Shown here one piece after another: positions 19,398-27,760 of a stretch of DNA of 48,453 bases. The position numbers and the translations under genes are program-made. The stretch spans positions 1-48,453 of the forward strand of contig JAKAKW010000007.1 of assembly GCA_021824345.1 (NCBI GenBank), in the 5' to 3' direction. Below the pieces are notes generated by a model. The model was not told the origin of the DNA and made no database searches. It saw nothing but the letters and a program-made list of their open reading frames with translations. The first letter of the stretch is position 1. Each line of letters starts with the position of its first letter. Source of the stretch: a bacterium. Its GTDB lineage: Bacteria > Patescibacteriota > Minisyncoccia > Phycocordibacterales > UBA9973.

Positions 19398-21347
19398 TTA
19401 TTTCGCCAGGACATAGTCTATGGTTCTTCTTTCCATATCCACCGCCTTTACTTGTATCCTTACTTTATCTCCGAGCCGATATCTCTTTTTCTTCCTTTCT
19501 CCCACGAGTTCCATCTTCTTCTCGTTGAAAACGTAAAAGTCTCCGTCCAGGTCCCGCACCCTCACCAGCCCTTCGCATTTTGTTTCTTTCTCTTCCACAT
19601 ACAAGCCCCATTCTTTCAATCCGCTGATTATTCCCTCAAATTTTCCGCCCACTCGAGAGGACATGTATTCCGCCTGCTTGTATTTTACCGATGCCCGTTC
19701 CGCGTCGGATGCGCGCTTTTCCATTTCCGAAGACCTTTCGGAAATTTTTTCGTACATTTTCAATTTTTCGGGGCCTATTTTTTTCCCCGCCAAATGATCC
19801 AAAAGCAGGCGATGTACCACAATGTCCGGGTATCTTCGGATAGGGGAAGTAAAATGGGTGTAATGGCTGAAAGCCAGGCCGTAATGGCCGATATTTTTGG
19901 TGGAATACACCGCCTTGGCCATGGAGCGGATCACCGCTCGGTGCACCGCATCTTTTTCCTCTTTGCCGGAAAGGTCTTCCAGAATGTCGTTTATTTCCTT
20001 GCTGGGAATTATTCCGTTTTTCAGCTTTATTTTGTATCCGATACCGGAAAGAAATACGGCCAAATCCGCCATTTTTTCCGGATCGGGCAGATTATGTACG
20101 CGGTACACGGAAATATTTCCGGCCTGCCCCTTTTCCTTTTTGGAAAAATCTCCGGAGATTGCTTCCGCCACCTTGCGGTTTGCCAGAAGCATAAATTCCT
20201 CAATCAGCCGGTTTGAATCTCCGCGCTCCTTTTTCACCACCTTTATCGGCGTTCCTTTTTCATCCAGCACGAATTTTACTTCTTCCTGGTCCAGGGACAC
20301 CGCCCCGTGCGCGAACCTTCGTTTTCCGAGTTTTTTGGCGAGCGTGTTCAATATTGAAAGTTCCTTATGGAATTGGGATCCGGGCGCGTGGATCGCCTTT
20401 TCCGCTTCTTCGTAGGTGAATCTTTTATGAGAATGTATTATTGTCCGCCCGAACCATTCTTTGATTATTTTCGCTTCCGAATCAAGGGTAAACACCGCGC
20501 TCACGGTCAGGCGGTCCTTGCCGGGGAGCAGGGAACACAGGTCGTTGGAAAGGGATTCCGGCAGCATCGGTATCACTCTGTCCACCAAGTATACGGAGGT
20601 TCCTCGCTTGAAAGCTTCGCGGTCCAATTCGCTTCCCGGGCGGACATAATGCGATACGTCGGCAATGTGAATGCCGATCTCATATTCCTTTTTTCCTCCA
20701 TGCGAGGGAAGTTCTTTGAATGAGATGGCGTCGTCAAAATCCTTGGCGTCCGATGGGTCAATGGTGAAGGTGGGAGTTTTTCTGAAATCCTTCCGGCCGG
20801 CGGAATCTTTCGCGCTTATGCCGGCCTTCTTTATCTGTACGGCTTCCCGTTCGGATTCAGAAGAAAGCGACAGGCCGAATCCTTTCTCCAGGGAAATGCC
20901 CTCCATCTCCGCTTCGTTTTCTCCCGGCCGGCCCAGCACTTTTTCTATTTTGCCCTCCGGAAAACCGCGCGGGTCTTTCCAAGAGGTTATTTTCACAAAA
21001 ACTTTGTCGCCGTCCCGGGCTTCGCATTTGGGTATCAGAATGTCCGCGTACATCTTGCCATCGTCGGGCAGAAAGTAATATTCCCGGCCTCTTTTCTCCA
21101 AAACTCCCGCAAAGCCGTTTTTTGCGCGGGAGATTATGCGCGCCACCTTTCCGGCAGGCATTCCGTTGCCCGAGGAGCGCAGAGCCACCGTTACAGTGTC
21201 TCCATTCAAAGCCGTATTCAAGCCCTCCGGAGCTATTTCTATTTCTTTTCCGCTTTCCGGGTCCTTAAAGCGGCCGACTCCTTTTCCGGTTACGTATATA
21301 ATTCCTTCCAGTATTTTTCCGCCCGCTTTCTTGTTTTTCTTTCTCAT
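19398..21347 (-). CDS. rnr: Ribonuclease R / RNase II family exoribonuclease
   Basis: FTIDPSDAKDFDDAIS, HIADVSHYVRPGSELDREAFKRGTSVYLVDRVIPMLPESLSNDLCSL, HFTSPIRRYPDIVVHRLL, C-terminal S1. Confidence 0.93.
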   Translation of the reverse strand: MRKKNKKAGGKILEGIIYVTGKGVGRFKDPESGKEIEIAPEGLNTALNGDTVTVALRSSGNGMPAGKVARIISRAKNGFAGVLEKRGREYYFLPDDGKMYADILIPKCEARDGDKVFVKITSWKDPRGFPEGKIEKVLGRPGENEAEMEGISLEKGFGLSLSSESEREAVQIKKAGISAKDSAGRKDFRKTPTFTIDPSDAKDFDDAISFKELPSHGGKKEYEIGIHIADVSHYVRPGSELDREAFKRGTSVYLVDRVIPMLPESLSNDLCSLLPGKDRLTVSAVFTLDSEAKIIKEWFGRTIIHSHKRFTYEEAEKAIHAPGSQFHKELSILNTLAKKLGKRRFAHGAVSLDQEEVKFVLDEKGTPIKVVKKERGDSNRLIEEFMLLANRKVAEAISGDFSKKEKGQAGNISVYRVHNLPDPEKMADLAVFLSGIGYKIKLKNGIIPSKEINDILEDLSGKEEKDAVHRAVIRSMAKAVYSTKNIGHYGLAFSHYTHFTSPIRRYPDIVVHRLLLDHLAGKKIGPEKLKMYEKISERSSEMEKRASDAERASVKYKQAEYMSSRVGGKFEGIISGLKEWGLYVEEKETKCEGLVRVRDLDGDFYVFNEKKMELVGERKKKRYRLGDKVRIQVKAVDMERRTIDYVLAK

Positions 21348-21439
21348 TTCTCTATAGATAATACCACATGATTTACATTGTTACCCTTTATTGATATTCT
21401 TTTAGTGTTACAAGTAACAACTCATAAAGAGCTAAAAAT

Positions 21440-21961
21440 ATGGGGAATAACAGAGGTTTCATCGGAATCGGAGCAATCCTTGCCGTCGTAGCGGTTCTTG
21501 CCGTCGGCGGAATCGTGTATTACGCCGGCACAAAGAACGCTTCCTTGCCCGGCGCTATTGAAAGTAGCGGCCGGCAAAACGCAATCCAAAGCAATAACGG
21601 CCAATTATCCGCTCAGTCAACATATGAATATGCTAACCATGGTTTCAGCATTGAACTGCCCAAAGGATTTGTTCCCAAAGAAGAGCAAGCGGAAGGCGGT
21701 CCCGCAATCGTAATCTCAATGCCAGTGGGAAGTTTGTCATACGTAACGGATTCCGCATTTTGGGAAAAATATAATATACCTAGTTATACATATCTTGGGG
21801 ACAAAAAAATAGGCCAAAATACTTTTAAAATATATAAGTATCTCGGAGCTTTCTTTTATTGGTTTAAACAGGGAAATGTAGGATATGAATTCGGCGGAAC
21901 TGACAGCATTGGAATTGAGAAACTGCTCAAGACTTTCAAGTTTACAGGTTGGCCGCAATAA
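21440..21961 (+). CDS. Hypothetical protein with N-terminal membrane anchor
   Basis: GIGAILAVVAVLAVGGIVYYA transmembrane segment and a soluble C-terminal domain. Confidence 0.65.
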   Translation: MGNNRGFIGIGAILAVVAVLAVGGIVYYAGTKNASLPGAIESSGRQNAIQSNNGQLSAQSTYEYANHGFSIELPKGFVPKEEQAEGGPAIVISMPVGSLSYVTDSAFWEKYNIPSYTYLGDKKIGQNTFKIYKYLGAFFYWFKQGNVGYEFGGTDSIGIEKLLKTFKFTGWPQ

Positions 21962-22003
21962 TTGCTTGTTTGCCTTTTTGGGAAGTTATGCTAGTATTGG
22001 CTC

Positions 22004-22315
22004 ATGCTAAAAATCAGATTACAGAGAATAGGCAGAAAAAACGACCCGTCTTTCCGGGCGGTCTTGACCGATTCCAGGAACAGCACCAAAAGCGGAAAAT
22101 TTCTGGAGATAGTTGGCACCTACAATCCGAAGAGCGGGGAAACTGTTTTCAAAGAAGAAAGAATGAAATACTGGATTGGGAAGGGGGCGAAGGTTTCCGA
22201 TACCATGCATAATTTCCTTGTGGATAAGAAGATAATAGAAGGCAAGAAAGTGAACGTGCTTTCCAAGAAAAAGCCCACAAAAAAGCGGAAGGAACTGAAG
22301 GCGGCGGCAAAATAG
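22004..22315 (+). CDS. rpsP: 30S ribosomal protein S16
   Basis: MLKIRLQRIGRKNDPSFRAVLTDSRNSTKSGKFLEIVGTYNPK. Confidence 0.95.
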   Translation: MLKIRLQRIGRKNDPSFRAVLTDSRNSTKSGKFLEIVGTYNPKSGETVFKEERMKYWIGKGAKVSDTMHNFLVDKKIIEGKKVNVLSKKKPTKKRKELKAAAK

Positions 22316-22431
22316 AATGCCTCGCCCGAATATAGTCAATTTGCCTTATCAAGTGTATAATACAACAAGCGGAGCTCTAATAATTTTTGGTCGTAAGCCC
22401 GCTTTCTTTAAAAAGTAAAAATCGCTTTGAC

Positions 22432-22767
22432 ATGCAAGAAAACGACAAGGAATTTCTGGAATACGTGGTAAAGGCGCTGGTGGACAATCCCAGCGACGTG
22501 AAGATTGACCGCACGGTGGACGAAATGGGCGTGCTTATCACCCTTTCCGTCAATCCCGCCGACATGGGCAAGATCATCGGCCGGCAGGGAAATACCGCCA
22601 AGGCCATTCGGACTCTTCTGCGGATCATCGGCATGAAGAACAATGCCCGGGTGAATCTGAAGATCAACGAGCCCGAGGGCGGAATGAGGCCGGAGCATTC
22701 AACACCGGCTGCGTCTCCGACCATGAAGACCGTAGACCAGGCGATGGAAGATCTGAAAGGAATCTAA
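22432..22767 (+). CDS. khpA: KH-domain RNA-binding protein KhpA
   Basis: FLEYVVKALVDNPSDV...NPADMGKIIGRQGNTAKAIRTLL. Located after rpsP. Confidence 0.88.
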   Translation: MQENDKEFLEYVVKALVDNPSDVKIDRTVDEMGVLITLSVNPADMGKIIGRQGNTAKAIRTLLRIIGMKNNARVNLKINEPEGGMRPEHSTPAASPTMKTVDQAMEDLKGI

Positions 22768-22785
22768 AAACGCGAAATTTTAGCG

Positions 22786-22809
22786 AAAAACCGCCTCGGG
22801 CGGTTTTTT
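22786..22809 (+). terminator. Rho-independent terminator after khpA
   Basis: aaaaaccgcc-tcgg-gcggtttttt. Confidence 0.88.
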
Positions 22810-22825
22810 GTTTTTATCGCGTGTT

Positions 22826-22849
22826 TTGCTATATGAGTACATATAGCAA
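22826..22849. repeat. 10-bp inverted repeat (ttgctatatg-agta-catatagcaa), possible operator
   Basis: Perfect palindrome just upstream of the promoter of the BRO/DinD-like gene. Confidence 0.6.
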
Positions 22850-22878
22850 TGGCGCTCGGAAAATACAAAAACAAGCTT

Positions 22879-22907
22879 TTGTATTCTTCCTCGCTTGTTG
22901 CTATAAT
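22879..22907 (+). promoter_or_regulatory. Promoter (TTGTAT-N17-TATAAT) of the BRO/DinD-like gene and trmD
   Basis: Near-consensus -10 with 17-nt spacer. Confidence 0.65.
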
Positions 22908-22960
22908 AGGCCAGTCACAAGGCCTCCGAGTCTCATTTTAAGAGTAATGAGATAAAACAT

Positions 22961-23764
22961 ATGGACAAAGAAACGAAAATCGTGCTGTTCCAAAATAAAG
23001 GCGTGCGAAAGACTATTCATGGCAACGAATGGTGGTTTTCCATAATAGATATCATTGCAATTTTGACTGATAGCGTAAACCCTAATGATTATTGGTATAA
23101 GATGAAAATAAGGGTTAGAAATGAAGACGGAATTGAGTTATCGACAATTTGTCGACAACTGAAACTGGAATCTTCTGATGGTAAAAAGTATGAGACGGAT
23201 TGCGTAAATACCGAAAATGCTTTCCGCATCATTCAGTCTATCCCTTCTCCCAAAGCCGAACCGTTCAAGCGCTGGCTGGCTAAGGTCGGGTACGAGAGAG
23301 TGCGGGAGATAGAAGATCCTGAGCTGGCTACGAAGCGCACTCGGATGCTCTACAAGCTGAAGGGGTACAGCGACAGCTGGATCGAGAAGCGCATGCGCGG
23401 GATCGCCATCCGCGAGGATCTCACGGATGAATGGAAAAATCGCGGAGCGGAAAAAGACGTAGATTACGGAATACTAACAGCGGAAATTTCAAAAGCGGCC
23501 TTCGGTGTCACGCCGGGCGAATATAAAAAGATCAAAGGGTTGAACAGACAAAACCTTCGGGATCATATGGATGATCTTGAGCTTATTTTCACGATGCTCG
23601 GTGAAAGCGCTACTACCGAAATTCATCGAGCGGACGATTCTAAAGGCGTAAAAAAGCTCAAAGCTGATGCCAAAGCTGGCGGAAATATAGCCGGCGGGGC
23701 GCGGAAGAAACTTGAAAAAAGGATAGGCCATTCAATCGTGTCCAAGAAGAATTTTTTACAATGA
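22961..23764 (+). CDS. BRO-N / DinD-like (phage antirepressor-type) protein
   Basis: WWFSIIDIIAILTDSVNPNDYWYKMK..., C-terminal DAKAGGNIAGGARKKLEKRIGHSIVSKKNFL typical of DinD-like proteins. Confidence 0.85.
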   Translation: MDKETKIVLFQNKGVRKTIHGNEWWFSIIDIIAILTDSVNPNDYWYKMKIRVRNEDGIELSTICRQLKLESSDGKKYETDCVNTENAFRIIQSIPSPKAEPFKRWLAKVGYERVREIEDPELATKRTRMLYKLKGYSDSWIEKRMRGIAIREDLTDEWKNRGAEKDVDYGILTAEISKAAFGVTPGEYKKIKGLNRQNLRDHMDDLELIFTMLGESATTEIHRADDSKGVKKLKADAKAGGNIAGGARKKLEKRIGHSIVSKKNFLQ

Positions 23765-24423
23765 ATTTCCACGTAATAACAATTTTTCCTGAAGCCCTCG
23801 ATTCATATATGAATGAGTCCATAATCGGGCGAGCCTCGAAAAAAAAGCTGATCAAAGTCAGCTTTTACAACCCCCGCGATTTCGTAAAGCCGAAGAACAA
23901 GACGAACTACCGTCCAGTAGATGACCGTCCGTACGGCGGAGGTCCGGGCATGGTGATGCGGCCGGAGCCGATTCTCTCGGCGGTGCGGAAAGTAAAAGCG
24001 AAAAAGCCCCTGATAGTTAATTTTATTCCCAGCGCGCCGAAATTCACCACGGCGGAAGCAAAGAAGATAGCGAAGAAACACAAAGACGTAATTTTAATCT
24101 GCGGACGGTATGAAGGCATAGATGCCCGGGTGGACAAGATACTTAAAACGAAAAAATATTCCATAGGGGACTATGTGGTGACCGGCGGAGAGCTTCCGGC
24201 AATGGTCTTGATTGATTCCGTGTCTCGCCAGATTCCCGGGGTGCTCGGCAAGTACGAATCCCTGGAAGAAGAGCGCGTTTCTTCAAGCATTGTTTACACC
24301 CGTCCGGAAGTTTTGAAATACAAAGGAAAAAATTACAAAGTTCCCAAAGTGCTGCTTTCCGGCAATCATGCGGAGATAGAGAAGTGGAAGAAAAAAAGTT
24401 TACGCGACTCAGCCGATAGTTGA
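23761..24423 (+). CDS. trmD: tRNA (guanine37-N1)-methyltransferase
   Basis: MNFHVITIFPEALDSYMNESIIGRA, DDRPYGGGPGMVMRPEPI, CGRYEGIDARV, SIGDYVVTGGELPAMVLIDSVSRQIPGVLG. Confidence 0.96.
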   Translation: MNFHVITIFPEALDSYMNESIIGRASKKKLIKVSFYNPRDFVKPKNKTNYRPVDDRPYGGGPGMVMRPEPILSAVRKVKAKKPLIVNFIPSAPKFTTAEAKKIAKKHKDVILICGRYEGIDARVDKILKTKKYSIGDYVVTGGELPAMVLIDSVSRQIPGVLGKYESLEEERVSSSIVYTRPEVLKYKGKNYKVPKVLLSGNHAEIEKWKKKSLRDSADS

Positions 24424-24447
24424 CAAAAGTTTTCATATAAGTATACT
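24420..24447 (+). promoter_or_regulatory. Putative rpoB promoter (TTGACA-N16-TATACT) overlapping the trmD stop codon
   Basis: Consensus -35 TTGACA at 24420-24425, TATACT at 24442-24447. Confidence 0.7.
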
Positions 24448-24560
24448 GGATTGACTGATTGAGTTTCGGTTGCTTACCTATTTATTAACTTAAAGAATTC
24501 GAAAATTCAGGGTTTAAAAGCCCTTTTTTGCGTTCTGTTTTTTAACATATATAAATCGTC

Positions 24561-27500
24561 ATGCATACCGAGACCAAGCGTCCCAAGAAGTATTTCAGCC
24601 GGTACAAAAAGCCCCTAGTCCACTTTCCCAATCTGATAGAGTCTCAGATTAATTCTTTCAAGTGGCTCTTGGGGAAAGGAATTACCGAAGCCCTGAAGGA
24701 GTTTTCTCCCATCTCCGACTATTCCGGAAAGAAATTCCAGCTGGAGTTCCTTTCTTATTCCCTTTCCGAGCCCAAGTACGACGAAAACTACGCCAAGGTT
24801 AACAAGCTTTCCTACCAGGGCCTTCTGAAGATGCAGGTGAGGCTTACCAATAAGATTTTGGGAAGCGTGAAGGAGCAGGAAATATTCATGTCCGAACTTC
24901 CGCTCATGACCAACCACGGCACTTTTATAATCAACGGGGTGGAGCGGGTGATCGTTCCGCAGCTTGCCCGGTCTTTCGGCGTGTTCTTCACCGAGAGTTA
25001 TATCAAAGGGCGCAGGTTTTTCGGAGCCAAAATAATTCCCGCTCGCGGAGTTTGGATAGAAATAGAATCGGAAGCGGACGGGGCGGTATACGTGCGCATA
25101 GACAAGAAAAGAAAATTCCCCGCCAGCATGCTTCTGCGAGTGCTCGGATATGACACCGACGAAGCCATGCTCGAAGCCTACAAAAACGACGCCTTATGGC
25201 AGGAAGGGGTGAAGAATTGCCTTTCCAAGGACCCCTCCAAGACCGCGCAAGAAGCGTATGTGGAAATATACAAGCGTCTGCGGGACGGAGACATGGCCGC
25301 GGCGGAGAACGCCAAGGAATTCATAGATTCTCTTTTTTCAGCCGAACGGTACGATCTTTCTCCGGTCGGCCGATATCGTTTCAATCAGCGCTTTGACAAG
25401 TCCATGGAAAACAAGGAGCTTGAGCGCAAGACCCTTTCCAGGGAAGACGTCGCCTCATGCGTGATGAATATTTTCAATTTGAATTCTTCTCCGGATTCAA
25501 GGCCGGACGACATAGACCACCTGGGCCAGCGCAGAGTGCGATTCATCGGAGAAATGCTTCAGCAAAAGATCCGCACCGGCATGATGCAGATAAAGAGAAA
25601 CATCCAGGACCGCATGTCCATTATTGACGCGGATACCGCCATGCCCATTGCCGTCATAAACCAGAGGCCCCTGCAGGCGCGCATCAAGGAATTTTTCACT
25701 ACCAACCAGCTTTCCCAATTTATGAACCAGGAAAACGTGCTGTCGGAGATGGAACATATCCGCCAGCTTTCGGCCTTGGGACCCGGAGGCTTGACCCGGG
25801 AACGGGCCGGTCTTGAAGTGCGCGACGTGCATCCTTCCCACTACGGACGAGTATGCCCGATTCACACTCCGGAAGGCCCGAACATCGGATTGATTCTGCA
25901 CCTTTCCACCTACGCGAAGATAAACGAGTTCGGAATCATTGAAACTCCGTACATAAAAGTGAAGGATGGAAGAATCACCGGCGAGGTGGTTTACATGAAC
26001 GCGCTGGAAGAAGAAAAATACAACATCGCCCACGCGGGAGTGCCTTACGACGAGAACGGAAAAATAACCAAAGACAAAGTGGCCGCCCGGGCCAAGACCC
26101 AGCCGGGCATGATCTCTCCAAAAGAGGTTGATTTCATAGACGTGGCCGCCAACCAGGCGTTTTCCATCGCCACTTCCATGATTCCGTTTTTGGAGCACGA
26201 CGACGCCAATCGCGCGCTGATGGGATCAAACATGCAGAAACAGGCGGTGCCTTGCGTGCTGCCCGAAGCCCCGCTCGTGGGCACCGGCGTGGAGGAACAT
26301 GCTTCCCGCGATTCCGGACGCCTTATCATTGCGGAGGAAGAAGGCACGGTATCCTATCTCGACGCCAGAAAAGTGGTGGTCAGCGGCAAAAGCGGCGAGA
26401 AAACATATTCTCTTGTGAACTTCCTGCGGAACAACAATTTCTCCGCCTTTCATCAGCGGCCGATAGTAAATGTCGGAGACAAGGTGAAAAAGGGAAGCGT
26501 GCTGGCTGATACCACCAGCACCGTAGACGGGCAGATTTCTCTCGGACAGAACGTGTTCGTGGCTTTCCTTTCCTGGTCCGGCGCAAACTACGAAGACGCG
26601 ATCATAATTTCAGAACGCCTGGTGAAGAAAAGCAAATTCACTTCCGTATACGTGGAAGAATTCATTTCCACCGTGCGCGACACAAAGCTTGGCCCGGAGG
26701 TTACCACCAGAGACATCCCGAATGTGGGTGAAATGAAGCTGAAAGATTTGGACGAGGACGGAATCGTGCGCATCGGCGCGGAAGTCCGGGAGAATGACAT
26801 CCTGGTGGGAAAGATTACTCCCAAAGGGGAAACGGAACTTACTCCCGAAGAGCGCCTGCTCCGTTCCATCTTCGCTGAAAAAGCCAGAGACGTGAAAGAC
26901 ACTTCCTTGCGCATGGAACACGGCAAGCGCGGCAGGATCATCGGAGTAAAAATATTTTCCAGAGATCTGGGACATACTTTGGAAGCCGGAATCATTAAAA
27001 AAATAGTTATAGAAGTCGCCCAGATTCGCAACATATCCGTAGGGGACAAGCTTTCCGGACGGCACGGGAACAAAGGAGTCATTTCCATAATCCTTCCCGA
27101 AGAAGACATGCCATACATGGCGGACGGCACCCCCGTTGATATCATTCTTTCCCCGCTGGGCGTTCCTTCCCGCATGAACTTGGGGCAAATATTGGAAATG
27201 CATTTGGGAATGGCGGCCAACACTCTCGGCTATCAGGCCATTGTGCCTCCGTTCCTTGGAGCCGGAAACGACGAGATTCGCGAGGAGCTTGTAAAAGCCG
27301 GACTGCCGGAAAACGGCAGGGTGACGCTTTATGACGGCCGGACCGGAGACCCGTTCGAACAGGACGTGGCCGTGGGATATATGTACATGCTCAAGCTCCA
27401 TCACATGGTGGAAGACAAGATTCATATGCGAAGCATCGGTCCATACTCTCTTATTACCCAGCAGCCGCTCGGCGGAAAGGCCCAGGGCGGAGGCCAGCGT

Positions 27501-27755
27501 TTCGGAGAAATGGAAGTGTGGGCTCTTGAAGGATACGGCGCCGCTTACACCTTGCGCGAAATGCTCACTATCAAATCCGACGATATCGGAGGAAGGTCGC
27601 AAACCTTCGATTCCATTATCAAAAACGAGCCGATCAAGCCGCCTCAATCTCCGGCCTCTTTCAACGTGCTTTTGAATTACCTGCGAGGCTTGGCTATGGA
27701 CGTAGATCTTAGAAAATCCCGTTCTTCGGTCCGGACGGAAGAAAATAAAGAATAA
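24561..27755 (+). CDS. rpoB: RNA polymerase subunit beta
   Basis: Full-length RpoB with RPLQARIKEFFTTNQLSQFMNQENVLSEMEHIRQLSALGPGGLTRERAGLEVRDVHPSHYGRVCPIHTPEGPNIGL. Confidence 0.98.
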   Translation: MHTETKRPKKYFSRYKKPLVHFPNLIESQINSFKWLLGKGITEALKEFSPISDYSGKKFQLEFLSYSLSEPKYDENYAKVNKLSYQGLLKMQVRLTNKILGSVKEQEIFMSELPLMTNHGTFIINGVERVIVPQLARSFGVFFTESYIKGRRFFGAKIIPARGVWIEIESEADGAVYVRIDKKRKFPASMLLRVLGYDTDEAMLEAYKNDALWQEGVKNCLSKDPSKTAQEAYVEIYKRLRDGDMAAAENAKEFIDSLFSAERYDLSPVGRYRFNQRFDKSMENKELERKTLSREDVASCVMNIFNLNSSPDSRPDDIDHLGQRRVRFIGEMLQQKIRTGMMQIKRNIQDRMSIIDADTAMPIAVINQRPLQARIKEFFTTNQLSQFMNQENVLSEMEHIRQLSALGPGGLTRERAGLEVRDVHPSHYGRVCPIHTPEGPNIGLILHLSTYAKINEFGIIETPYIKVKDGRITGEVVYMNALEEEKYNIAHAGVPYDENGKITKDKVAARAKTQPGMISPKEVDFIDVAANQAFSIATSMIPFLEHDDANRALMGSNMQKQAVPCVLPEAPLVGTGVEEHASRDSGRLIIAEEEGTVSYLDARKVVVSGKSGEKTYSLVNFLRNNNFSAFHQRPIVNVGDKVKKGSVLADTTSTVDGQISLGQNVFVAFLSWSGANYEDAIIISERLVKKSKFTSVYVEEFISTVRDTKLGPEVTTRDIPNVGEMKLKDLDEDGIVRIGAEVRENDILVGKITPKGETELTPEERLLRSIFAEKARDVKDTSLRMEHGKRGRIIGVKIFSRDLGHTLEAGIIKKIVIEVAQIRNISVGDKLSGRHGNKGVISIILPEEDMPYMADGTPVDIILSPLGVPSRMNLGQILEMHLGMAANTLGYQAIVPPFLGAGNDEIREELVKAGLPENGRVTLYDGRTGDPFEQDVAVGYMYMLKLHHMVEDKIHMRSIGPYSLITQQPLGGKAQGGGQRFGEMEVWALEGYGAAYTLREMLTIKSDDIGGRSQTFDSIIKNEPIKPPQSPASFNVLLNYLRGLAMDVDLRKSRSSVRTEENKE

Positions 27756-27760
27756 AAGCG

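Noticed and set aside
26610-27647. 345-aa antisense ORF inside rpoB, and similar long antisense ORFs in rpoC (30308-31558, 27770-28756), thrS and smc
   Set aside because: Artefacts of codon bias opposite highly conserved genes; no recognisable motifs.
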